Assembly: GCA_964546935.1 (NCBI GenBank)
Contig: CAZJLJ010000089.1
Coordinates: 1-9,974 of the forward strand
Direction of reading: 5' to 3'
Origin: JALYTY01 sp964546935
GTDB taxonomy: Bacteria > Vulcanimicrobiota > Vulcanimicrobiia > Vulcanimicrobiales > Vulcanimicrobiaceae
DNA: 9,974 nucleotides
Of the stretch, positions 1 through 6,169 are shown piece after piece. Position numbers and translations under genes: made by a program. Positions within the stretch are counted from its first letter, which is position 1, and the number at the start of each line of letters is the position of its first letter. Under the pieces are notes generated by a model. That model made no database searches, was not told where the DNA came from, and saw only the letters and a program-made list of their open reading frames with translations.

Positions 1-2
1 CT

Positions 3-74
3 ACTCGTCGCTCTTCGAATCCGAAAGGGGACTTTTTAATCGGGCCGGACGGGGACATAATCCCGATTCCCTGA
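3..74 (+). CDS. Possible 3' end of an upstream gene (partial)
   Basis: Reading from base 3, the plus strand is open from the window edge to a TGA at 72-74 and gives 23 residues. The translation looks like ordinary protein: it contains SSNPKGDFLIGPDGDIIPIP, with a GPDG turn and alternating hydrophobic residues, unlike the arginine-rich readings of the other frames. It would end 48 bases before the next plus-strand start. I do not recognise the family, and a 23-residue tail cannot prove a gene. The other two plus frames and the minus-strand reading over this stretch look less protein-like. Confidence 0.3.
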   Translation, partial: TRRSSNPKGDFLIGPDGDIIPIP

Positions 75-122
75 CACCGGCGTTTGTGCGTCCGGGCGGC
101 AAGGAATGGGTACGAGCTTCAC

Positions 123-347
123 ATGGCACACGATCGCGAGAACAAACAGCACCATCATCACGAGACCGAAGCCGAACGCATCGCACGCGAGGCACGCGAG
201 CGCGAGTTGGAACGGCTCACTGTGTTAAACGAACTATCGCATCAAAATCGCGGCATTGAAAAAGGCGCGGACGACCTGGCGCCGCACCAGGAACGTACTC
301 CGGCGGAAGAGCATCGCGGCGGACCCTTACCGGATCAAAAGCGCTAG
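123..347 (+). CDS. Small charged, histidine-rich hypothetical protein
   Basis: A 74-residue ORF of unknown function. It starts MAHDRENKQHHHH, with a run of four histidines at 10-13. Residues 14-38 (ETEAERIAREARERELERL and following) should form one strongly charged amphipathic helix or short coiled coil. The remaining half is polar, rich in Pro, Glu and Arg, and probably disordered. There is no signal peptide, membrane segment or cysteine, so a cytoplasmic protein is expected. I chose the ATG at 123 over an in-frame TTG at 84. The only Shine-Dalgarno-like bases, AAGGA at 101-105, lie 17 bases upstream, which is rather far. It converges with the secreted-protein gene, and the two stop codons share the same CTAG. 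The histidines could bind metal, but that is only a guess from composition. Confidence 0.5.
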   Translation: MAHDRENKQHHHHETEAERIAREARERELERLTVLNELSHQNRGIEKGADDLAPHQERTPAEEHRGGPLPDQKR

Positions 348-358
348 CAGTGGCGCTC
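337..358 (-). terminator. Weak candidate intrinsic terminator of the minus-strand operon
   Basis: Read on the minus strand, AGCGC and GCGCT form a 5-bp stem around an 8-base loop, followed at once by TTT (four T in a row including the last stem base). The hairpin spans the stop codon of the secreted-protein gene. The stem is short and the T run poor, so this is only a candidate. It is, however, the only hairpin plus T-run I see at this convergent junction. Confidence 0.25.
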
Positions 359-820
359 GCGCATGTCCGTTTGCAAATCGTTGATTTGCTGCGGAATATA
401 CGTGCGTTCTTGATACGTTATGGACGGATCTTTCAGCTTCGCTTGGAGGTACTGGATCATCGACCGATCCGCATCGCACGATCCGTACCCGTAGTGCTGC
501 GGCTGGATAGAGACCGATTGATTGTACTGGACGAACGGACTCAGTCCGCCCTTGGGCGGGACGAGTGGAGCGGGCGTCGGCGCACCGGACGGCGGCGAGA
601 TCAACGGCCGCGTGTTGATTTGATATTGGAGTTGTGAGATTTGCTGTTGAATCACGCGGCGTTGTTCGGGGGTCGTGCCGGGCTGCGTGAGCTGATACTG
701 CAACTGCGAAATCGCTTCTCTGTCGTTCGTTGAAGGCGGCAGCGTTTGTGCGCCTACGTACAACGGCGCCGTCAGCGTCAGGGCAAAGGCGAAAAATAGG
801 TGCGCGCGACGAAAAATCAT
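344..820 (-). CDS. Secreted hypothetical protein with a duplicated helical-hairpin repeat
   Basis: A 158-residue protein of no family I recognise. Residues 1-24 are a good Sec signal peptide: MIFRRA, a hydrophobic core, then cleavage probably after YVGA. The mature protein has two copies of a roughly 35-residue unit, at 34-68 and 119-153. They align without gaps at an offset of 85 and share about 14 identical positions, including the pattern I..LQ..L..P..T....R..I.QQI..LQ. Each unit looks like a helix, a Pro turn and a second helix. A proline-rich linker (72-90) and a segment rich in Tyr, Gln and Ser separate them. The only two cysteines, C115 and the C-terminal C158, flank repeat 2 and could form a disulfide. 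The start overlaps the stop of the binding-protein gene as ATGA (817-820), so the two are probably translated together. A periplasmic or surface role is inferred from the signal peptide only. Confidence 0.75.
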   Translation of the reverse strand: MIFRRAHLFFAFALTLTAPLYVGAQTLPPSTNDREAISQLQYQLTQPGTTPEQRRVIQQQISQLQYQINTRPLISPPSGAPTPAPLVPPKGGLSPFVQYNQSVSIQPQHYGYGSCDADRSMIQYLQAKLKDPSITYQERTYIPQQINDLQTDMRERHC

Positions 821-2424
821 GTTTTAGTATACCATCCTGCCACGTTCCAGAACACGCTGGAGACCGAGCCGGTTACGCCGCCTAAGCGCGAATTGAAAGC
901 GTTTAACTCGCGTCGCTGATAGATTAGGATCAGCGGCATGTCTTGCGCAAGAATACGTTGGATTTGTACGTATAGCGCTTTGCGTCTGGCGACATCGTAA
1001 GTGCTTCGTGCGGCAATCATCAGCTTGTCGAGTCGCGGATCGCAGATTCTTGATTTGTTGTAGCCGTTCGGCGGGATGTGAGAACACGAAAATTGGTCGG
1101 TTACGTCGGGATCGTCCCCGTTGACAAACGGGTAAAGCGCCATTGAGAAATTCCCGCCATAGACGGGGCCGCCGGCGCTCGCGGGCGCAACGAACTGCGT
1201 TACATTGAAGGCCTTCAGCGTGATGTCGGCGCCCACGGCGTTTTCGTATTGCCGTACCGCAGCACCGATCGTTTGATCTCCGGGCGTTCCTGCTTGAATG
1301 ATGAAGAGTAAATCGAGCGCTTGTCCACCTTTATGGCGAAGGCCATCGCGTTGCATTTTCCAGCCGGCCGCATCGAGGAGACGCCGGGATTCCGCCGGGT
1401 CGTAACGCATATCCGGATACGCGTTCGGATCGTAGGCCCATTCGAAGAGCCCTCGTCCGGCGTTTTTGGAATCGAGCACGCCGCGGTACGCTTTTCGAAC
1501 TAGAGACGGAACGTCGATCGCCATGGCAAGCGCGTGGCGAGCCCGAGCATCGTTGGTGAGTGGATTTTGCGTATTGAAGATAATGGCGCCGACGGAGTTT
1601 AGCGGCTCTTTCATCACTACGATGTTGGGCAACGTCTGAAGGAGTGGCACGTTGCTGTAATCTTGATCGTTGTACAGAAAATCCGCTTCGCCGGTATGCA
1701 GTAAGTTAATCGCTGTGTTCGCATCGGGAACAAACCGAACCGTAAGGTGCTTGATTTTCGGCAGGCCTGCAAAGTAGTACGGATTTGCGCTCATCTCGAC
1801 GCGGTCGCCGTGCACCCAGCGTTGAACGACATAGGGCCCTGACCCAAGCGGCTTCTCGTTGAATGGAAGATGATTGAAATCGGGTTCTCTTGCAAGCAGA
1901 TGAGCCGGAAGAATCGGAAAGCCCTGAGGGGCTAATACCAGCGTTAGCAGCGGCGCAAAAGGTTCTCGCAAGTGAAGGACGAGCGTGTAATCGTCCGGTG
2001 CTTCCGCTTTGGTGATCCGGTCGTAACCGTATCGTGTTTGAACGTTATTGGCCGGGTTTTGAATGGCTTGAATCGAGTAGACGCAATCGCGAGCCGTGAG
2101 TCGCGTACCGTCGGCGAACCGGACAGCGTGCCGCAAATGATAAACAATCGTCTTGCCGTCCGTACTGATCCCGTGGTTTGACGGCGTGGGAACATCTTTC
2201 GCGACATCGCCTATCAGTTGGCCCTTGTCGTTGAATTTAACGAGATAGGAGAAAAGCAGCTCGCTCCATTCCGTAGCTGACTGCCCGTTTTCGAGCGCGG
2301 TGTTCAACGATTGCGGTTCGCGCTGTTGTACGATAACGACAGAGCCGGAGTTTCCTCGAGGCGCGCCGGTGCGCGAACACGCGGCGATAACGAGTGCCAA
2401 CGCAAGAGTTACAGTTCTTTTCAT
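817..2424 (-). CDS. ABC-transporter substrate-binding lipoprotein, family 5 (peptide/nickel/oligopeptide type)
   Basis: A 535-residue extracytoplasmic solute receptor of the SBP_bac_5 (DppA/OppA) family. The N-terminus is a lipoprotein signal: MKRTVTLALALVIAAC with the lipobox cysteine at 16, so the protein should be lipid-anchored. Family hallmarks are visible in order: the ligand-lobe segment around 93-120 (TIVYHLRHAVRFADGTRLTA), the GSGPYVV stretch at 194-200 with the following NPYYFAG, and the second lobe beginning near FNTQNPLTN. The length is normal. Near the C-terminus, the segment FSCSHIPPNGYNKSRICDP carries two cysteines that may form a disulfide. The start is translationally coupled to tsaD (ATGA at 2421-2424), and no good Shine-Dalgarno sequence precedes it. 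No permease or ATPase gene is in the window, so it is an orphan here. Peptide binding is likely for the family, but the ligand cannot be read from the sequence. Confidence 0.93.
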   Translation of the reverse strand: MKRTVTLALALVIAACSRTGAPRGNSGSVVIVQQREPQSLNTALENGQSATEWSELLFSYLVKFNDKGQLIGDVAKDVPTPSNHGISTDGKTIVYHLRHAVRFADGTRLTARDCVYSIQAIQNPANNVQTRYGYDRITKAEAPDDYTLVLHLREPFAPLLTLVLAPQGFPILPAHLLAREPDFNHLPFNEKPLGSGPYVVQRWVHGDRVEMSANPYYFAGLPKIKHLTVRFVPDANTAINLLHTGEADFLYNDQDYSNVPLLQTLPNIVVMKEPLNSVGAIIFNTQNPLTNDARARHALAMAIDVPSLVRKAYRGVLDSKNAGRGLFEWAYDPNAYPDMRYDPAESRRLLDAAGWKMQRDGLRHKGGQALDLLFIIQAGTPGDQTIGAAVRQYENAVGADITLKAFNVTQFVAPASAGGPVYGGNFSMALYPFVNGDDPDVTDQFSCSHIPPNGYNKSRICDPRLDKLMIAARSTYDVARRKALYVQIQRILAQDMPLILIYQRRELNAFNSRLGGVTGSVSSVFWNVAGWYTKT

Positions 2425-3422
2425 TCGAACGGCAGGTTCGGATCCGCGGAAACGGTTAATGGATCGACCGCCGCCGCATCGCGCTGGTAGAATGCCGCTG
2501 CAGCAATCATTGCAGCGTTGTCGGTACAGTATTTCGGCGGCGGAATGAATGCCGGAATGCCCTCGCGCCGGCTCCAGGAACGTACCGCTTCTTGCAACGC
2601 CGAATTGGCTGCAACGCCGCCGGAAAGCACGACGGCGCGATATTCGCCTTGCGCGAACGCGCGCTCGAGCCGTGCAAGTAATACGTCGACTACGGCAGCT
2701 TGAAAGGATGCCGCGACGTCTTCGACTTTTGCGTTCTTTCCGGCTTCCGATTCAAGGAAATAGCGAACCGACGTTTTCAAACCGGAGAAGCTTAGGTCGA
2801 GCGTTCCGGGATCCGGCCGGTGCCGCGGAAAAGTGTACGCCGCTGCATTCCCTTGATGCGCAAGCCGGTCCAGCTGCGGGCCACCTGGATACGGTAGCCC
2901 AAGCAGACGCGCTGTTTTATCATACGCTTCGCCGGCAGCGTCGTCTCGCGTCCGGCCGATGATGTGCATTTCGAACGGCGAACGAACTTCAACCAACTGC
3001 GAATGTCCGCCGGAAACGAGAAGCGCAAGAAACGGAAACGGTGGACGTTCCTCGCGGTCTAGAAACGCCGCAAAGATGTGGCCATGTAAATGGTTCACCG
3101 CATAGAGCGGTTTGTCGAGAGCGAAAGCCAGTGCTTTTGCGGACGCAACACCGACGACTAGACTTCCAATGAGTCCAGGCCCACGCGTAACAGCGATCCC
3201 GTCTACGTCGGCAAGCCGTACGCCCGCGCGATCCGCGGCGTCTTCAACGGCAGCTGAAAGCAACGCGACGTGCTGGCGGCTTGCAATTTCGGGAACGATG
3301 CCGCCATACTTTGCGTGAAAAGTGTCCTGATTGGTAGAGACGCTTGCCAATACTTCACGGCCGTCGCGTACGACAGCCGTCGCGGTATCATCGCACGACG
3401 TCTCGATGCCTAGAAGAAGCAT
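2421..3422 (-). CDS. tsaD: tRNA N6-adenosine threonylcarbamoyltransferase TsaD
   Basis: Universal cytoplasmic enzyme of the Kae1/Qri7/YgjD family. It transfers the threonylcarbamoyl group from threonylcarbamoyl-AMP to A37 of ANN-decoding tRNAs (t6A), working with TsaB and TsaE in bacteria. At 333 residues it has the usual length and every signature: GIETSCDDT at 5-13, the NHLHGH metal motif with H111 and H115, LVSGGHSQL at 135-143, the GEAYDK segment at 164-169, SFSGLKTSV at 211-219, VVLSGGVAAN at 264-273, and the C-terminal YCTDNA with metal-ligand D301. The ATG at 3422 follows AAAGGCGGG on the minus strand, a usable ribosome site. The gene lies 45 bases after ctaF and is overlapped by the binding-protein gene. 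tsaB, tsaE and rimI, often its neighbours, are absent from the window. Identification is certain. Confidence 0.98.
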   Translation of the reverse strand: MLLLGIETSCDDTATAVVRDGREVLASVSTNQDTFHAKYGGIVPEIASRQHVALLSAAVEDAADRAGVRLADVDGIAVTRGPGLIGSLVVGVASAKALAFALDKPLYAVNHLHGHIFAAFLDREERPPFPFLALLVSGGHSQLVEVRSPFEMHIIGRTRDDAAGEAYDKTARLLGLPYPGGPQLDRLAHQGNAAAYTFPRHRPDPGTLDLSFSGLKTSVRYFLESEAGKNAKVEDVAASFQAAVVDVLLARLERAFAQGEYRAVVLSGGVAANSALQEAVRSWSRREGIPAFIPPPKYCTDNAAMIAAAAFYQRDAAAVDPLTVSADPNLPFE

Positions 3423-3467
3423 CCCGCCTTTTACTGGAGTCTACAAGGCGGAAACCTTCCAAAGCCG
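3423..3467 (-). promoter_or_regulatory. Structured ctaF-tsaD spacer with hairpin over the tsaD ribosome site
   Basis: This 45-base spacer is the only non-overlapping junction in the minus-strand run before the binding protein. On the minus strand, CCGCCTT (complement of 3445-3451) can pair over 7 bp with AAGGCGG (complement of 3424-3430), which includes the tsaD Shine-Dalgarno bases. An upstream GCGG next to the ctaF stop codon can instead pair with the same CCGC, around an inner GGAA/TTCC stem. The two pairings exclude each other. Both pairings are visible in the sequence; a translational switch is only inferred. Confidence 0.3.
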
Positions 3468-3854
3468 CTAAACGCGGGCGCTTTCCGCTCCCAGCCGCCA
3501 CAGACAAAGAATCAAGGCGATTGCGCCCACGGCGGCTAGAAGCGGTGACCAAAGCAACCCCACGAGCATAAACGTGGCCGATATCGCCACCAGAATCGGC
3601 CATGCGCTTTCGGTGGTAAAAATTCCGAGATCCTCACCTGCCACGTCGCGCGCGGTTATCTCTGGGCTGTCGCCGTCGATATCGGCGTTTCGCTCGGCGA
3701 TTACAGCGTATCCCGCGGTAAAGCCTAATGCGGCCGTCATTACGGCAAGCAGAGCGGTGCCGACAGTTTCTTCGTGGGCAACGAACCAATACGCAACGAC
3801 GATAGCAAGTCCAAAGAGTGCGGAGCTGAAGAAGAGGCCGACGAACGTCTTCAT
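3468..3854 (-). CDS. ctaF: Cytochrome c oxidase subunit IV, actinobacterial CtaF type
   Basis: A 128-residue integral membrane accessory subunit of the aa3-type oxidase. It has four predicted membrane helices, at about 4-26, 31-53, 85-102 and 104-120, with a hydrophilic loop (54-82) between the pairs. The helix pairing, the YWFVAHEETVGTALL segment and the GEDLGIFTTESAWPIL motif just before helix 3 match the actinobacterial-type subunit IV family (CtaF, Cyt_c_ox_IV). They do not resemble the proteobacterial CoxD or quinol-oxidase CyoD type. I placed the start at the ATG whose TGA overlap (3851-3854) couples it to ctaD. A longer in-frame reading back to 4010 lies inside ctaD and is rejected. 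The role of this subunit is presumably structural or in assembly, as in the mycobacterial bcc-aa3 supercomplex. The family call rests on motif resemblance from memory. Confidence 0.88.
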   Translation of the reverse strand: MKTFVGLFFSSALFGLAIVVAYWFVAHEETVGTALLAVMTAALGFTAGYAVIAERNADIDGDSPEITARDVAGEDLGIFTTESAWPILVAISATFMLVGLLWSPLLAAVGAIALILCLWRLGAESARV

Positions 3855-5428
3855 GATTCCGAAGTAGACGCGTGCGTCATATCCCAGACGGGGCGTTTGC
3901 TGCGAATGGGCGGCAGCGACTCGAAATTGAATTCCGGCGGCGGCGACGACGTCGCCCATTCCAGTGAGTAGCCGCCCCACGGATTGTTCGGAACGGGCAC
4001 GTGCTTCCACGCCGACACTACGACGTTGACGAAGAAGAGCGCAACGCCAATCGCCATGATGACGGCGCCCGCCGTTGCGACGGCATTTAGTGCGCCCAAG
4101 TTCCCGATGTCAGGGTAGGTATAGACGCGGCGCGCCATCCCTTCCAACCCCATAAATGCCATCGGGATGAACGTTATGTTGAAGCCGATAAACATGCACG
4201 CGAAAATCCATTTTCCCAAACGCTCGTCGAGCTGCACGCCGAAGATCTTGGGAAACCAAAAGAAGAGCGCGCCGAACATTGCGAACATGCTTCCGCCGCC
4301 TAGCGTGTAGTGGAAATGGTGCACGACGAAATAGCTGTCGTGAGCCTGATAGTCGATCGGCGGAGATGCCACCATAACGCCGGTGATGCCGCCAAGCAAA
4401 AAATTCAGCATAAAGCCAATAACAAACAGCATGGCCGTGGATAGCTCTATCGATCCCTTCCACATCGTTCCTATCCAGTTCACGAACTTTACACCGGTAG
4501 GCACGGCGATGAGAAACGACACGGCCGAAAAGAACGGATTACTAACCGCGCCGGTTGTAAACATGTGGTGGGCCCACACGCCGAGCGAAAGACCGGCAAT
4601 TGCAAACGCCGAAATAACTAAACCGACGTAACCGAACACGGGCTTGCGCGAGAAGGTTGCTACGATTTCCGTAACGATTCCGAAGTACGGGAGAATCATT
4701 ACATAAACTTCCGGGTGGCCGAAGAACCAAAACAGATGTTGGTAGAGTATTGGGTTTCCGCCGTATATCGGATCGAAAAAACGTCCCCCCAGATGACGGT
4801 CGATCAGCAGCATGGCAAGCACCGCCGCAAGCGACGGGAATGCCATCAGAATGAGCACGGCGGTAGCGACGATCTCCCAACTGAAGATCGGAATGCGCCA
4901 CATGGTCATCCCTGGTGCGCGCAGCAGAAAGACTGTTACCGTAAGGTTGATTGCCGTTAAAATCGTCGAGACGCTGGCGAGCAGCAATCCCACGATCCAC
5001 AGATCTTGTCCAGCTCCGGTACCTTCGGCGATTTCGGAAATCGGCGCGTAGGAGGTCCATCCCGTCGCAGCAGCACCGCCGTAGGTCGCAAAGCCGCTAA
5101 AGACCACGATTCCGCCGATGATGAACATCCAAAGCGCGGTAGCATTCAGCCGGGGAAACGCCATATCGGGCGCACCGACTTGCAGGGGCACCAAATAATT
5201 GGCCAGGCCCAAACCAAAGGGAGCTATGACAAAGAAGATCATCGCGGTGCCGTGCAGCGTGAAAATCTGGTTGTAGAGGTTCGCGTCGAGTAGCGTGTTA
5301 TCGGGCCGCGCTAATTGCGCTCGGATCATCATCGCCAAGATGCCGGCTGCTACGAAAAAAGTCAGCGTCGAAACAATGTACAAGATCCCGATCTTTTTAT
5401 GATCGGTCGTCGTAAGCCACCCGATCAC
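3851..5428 (-). CDS. ctaD: Cytochrome c oxidase subunit I (A-type haem-copper oxidase)
   Basis: Catalytic subunit of the aa3-type oxidase. It reduces O2 to water and pumps protons across the cytoplasmic membrane. The protein has 525 residues and about 12 membrane helices. All key residues are present: haem a ligands H59 and H373; haem a3 ligand H371; Cu(B) ligands H238, H287 and H288, with Y242 in the HPEVY motif for the His-Tyr crosslink; E240 at the end of the D-channel, whose entrance is D88 in GAPDMAFPR with N95; K-channel T311 and K314 in PTGVK; and the Mg-site pair H363-D364. This defines an A1-type, proton-pumping oxidase. The C-terminal tail (about 480-525) is soluble and proline-rich. 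There is no fused subunit III domain. The start is GTG, coupled to ctaC by GTGA (5425-5428); ctaF follows through ATGA. Confidence 0.98.
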   Translation of the reverse strand: MIGWLTTTDHKKIGILYIVSTLTFFVAAGILAMMIRAQLARPDNTLLDANLYNQIFTLHGTAMIFFVIAPFGLGLANYLVPLQVGAPDMAFPRLNATALWMFIIGGIVVFSGFATYGGAAATGWTSYAPISEIAEGTGAGQDLWIVGLLLASVSTILTAINLTVTVFLLRAPGMTMWRIPIFSWEIVATAVLILMAFPSLAAVLAMLLIDRHLGGRFFDPIYGGNPILYQHLFWFFGHPEVYVMILPYFGIVTEIVATFSRKPVFGYVGLVISAFAIAGLSLGVWAHHMFTTGAVSNPFFSAVSFLIAVPTGVKFVNWIGTMWKGSIELSTAMLFVIGFMLNFLLGGITGVMVASPPIDYQAHDSYFVVHHFHYTLGGGSMFAMFGALFFWFPKIFGVQLDERLGKWIFACMFIGFNITFIPMAFMGLEGMARRVYTYPDIGNLGALNAVATAGAVIMAIGVALFFVNVVVSAWKHVPVPNNPWGGYSLEWATSSPPPEFNFESLPPIRSKRPVWDMTHASTSES

Positions 5429-6078
5429 GGCCGTGTTGCCCCGTTCGAGCTCACAAACCGATCGTACGCGTCATCCGCGACGACGTTTACGTGAAACGTC
5501 ATTGATGCGTGTTCGAGTCCGCAGAATTGGGCGCAGCTTGCTAAAAAGGTTCCGGTTCGTTTCGGTGTTAGATCGAAGACATTCGTCATTCCCGGAATTG
5601 CGTCGCGCTTAAATAGAAAAGCCGGGATCCAAAAGGAATGCGTGACGTCGGCACTCTTCAACTCGATTTGCGTCGTGCGGTTTACGGGAAGATACAGCGT
5701 TGGAGGCTCGACCGGTGTCCCGATCGCGACGATTCCCGTTCCCGGGTAATCGAAGCGCCACGACCAGCGAAACGCGGTAGCGGTAACTCGGTTAACATCG
5801 TGCGCCAAAACATGGTCCACCGGCATTTCCACGACGTACGTAACGATGAAGAGCGCGAAGACTATTGCCAGAGAGAGTCCGGCGTAGAAAATCTCGAGCG
5901 GGGCATTGCCTGTGAACTGCGCAGGTCGTTCGTGAACGCTGCGGCGGTACGCAATGAGGCACCAAAAGATGCTGCCGTAGACGAAGAGCGCGACTGCTGC
6001 TGCCGCGAACACGAAGATGTACCAATCGCCGCGCATGAGTGCGCTTTGAACCGAAGCGGGAGCCGCGAGCCATCGCAT
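5425..6078 (-). CDS. ctaC: Cytochrome c oxidase subunit II (Cu(A) subunit)
   Basis: Electron-entry subunit of the aa3 oxidase, carrying the binuclear Cu(A) centre on the outer face of the membrane. From the ATG at 6078 it has 217 residues. Helix 1 is about 20-45 (WYIFVFAAAAVALFVYGSIF) and helix 2 about 60-83 (APLEIFYAGLSLAIVFALF). A cupredoxin domain follows, with the FRWSWRFDYPG aromatic stretch (103-113). The Cu(A) ligands are H147 in DVTHSFWIP and C182, C186, H190 and M193 in CAQFCGLEHASM. The usual CxEx2C glutamate is Gln here (residue 184). No C-terminal cytochrome c domain follows, so it is not a caa3 fusion and needs an external electron donor. The start is uncertain: an in-frame GTG at 6120 would add 14 residues, and neither start has a clear ribosome site. 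The ATG leaves more room for a divergent promoter and begins at the usual family N-terminus. No signal peptide is apparent. Confidence 0.95.
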   Translation of the reverse strand: MRWLAAPASVQSALMRGDWYIFVFAAAAVALFVYGSIFWCLIAYRRSVHERPAQFTGNAPLEIFYAGLSLAIVFALFIVTYVVEMPVDHVLAHDVNRVTATAFRWSWRFDYPGTGIVAIGTPVEPPTLYLPVNRTTQIELKSADVTHSFWIPAFLFKRDAIPGMTNVFDLTPKRTGTFLASCAQFCGLEHASMTFHVNVVADDAYDRFVSSNGATRP

Positions 6079-6130
6079 CGTCCATGCTTTACCCAGGCTG
6101 CAGAGTAGAAAACCGTGCACGCGGGTAGTA

Positions 6131-6169
6131 ACGAACGTGTCGGCTCAGGTTAGAAAAACTAACGTTCGT
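6131..6169. promoter_or_regulatory. Nested inverted repeats in the ctaC/ctaE divergent region
   Basis: ACGAACGT at 6131-6138 is the exact reverse complement of ACGTTCGT at 6162-6169. Between them, GTTAG (6149-6153) and CTAAC (6159-6163) form a second inverted repeat around AAAAA. Such dyads between divergent operons are typical regulator sites. A TTGACG on the minus strand (complement of 6167-6172) could be a -35 box for ctaC, but I see no good -10 at normal spacing. The element overlaps the start of ctaE if its GTG at 6137 is used, and lies fully upstream if the ATG at 6185 is used. The symmetry is seen directly; regulator binding is inferred. Confidence 0.35.

Noticed and set aside
14..22. 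TTCGAATCC, resembling a tRNA T-loop
   Set aside because: The flanking bases do not form a T stem and no acceptor or anticodon stem can be built nearby.
38..68. Inverted repeat AATCGGG / CCCGATT
   Set aside because: A 7-bp repeat with a 17-base spacer and no T run after it on either strand, and it falls within the possible partial reading frame. It is not a convincing terminator or operator.
1..195. Minus-strand ORF of 64 residues at the left edge
   Set aside because: Arginine-rich and without domain-like sequence. It opposes the more plausible plus-strand readings (3-74 and 123-347).
2549..2962. Plus-strand ORF of 137 residues opposite tsaD
   Set aside because: Very arginine-rich shadow of a certain gene, with no domain features.
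3855..4010. N-terminal extension of ctaF by 52 residues
   Set aside because: It lies inside the coding end of ctaD in another frame. The ATG at 3854 gives the normal family N-terminus and an ATGA overlap.
4542..5060. Minus-strand ORF of 172 residues within ctaD
   Set aside because: Alternate-frame shadow of the certain subunit I gene, with a composition unlike a membrane or enzyme protein.
5638..6108. Plus-strand ORF of 156 residues opposite ctaC
   Set aside because: Antisense shadow, rich in Arg and Glu, with no recognisable motif. ctaC on the other strand has intact Cu(A) ligands.
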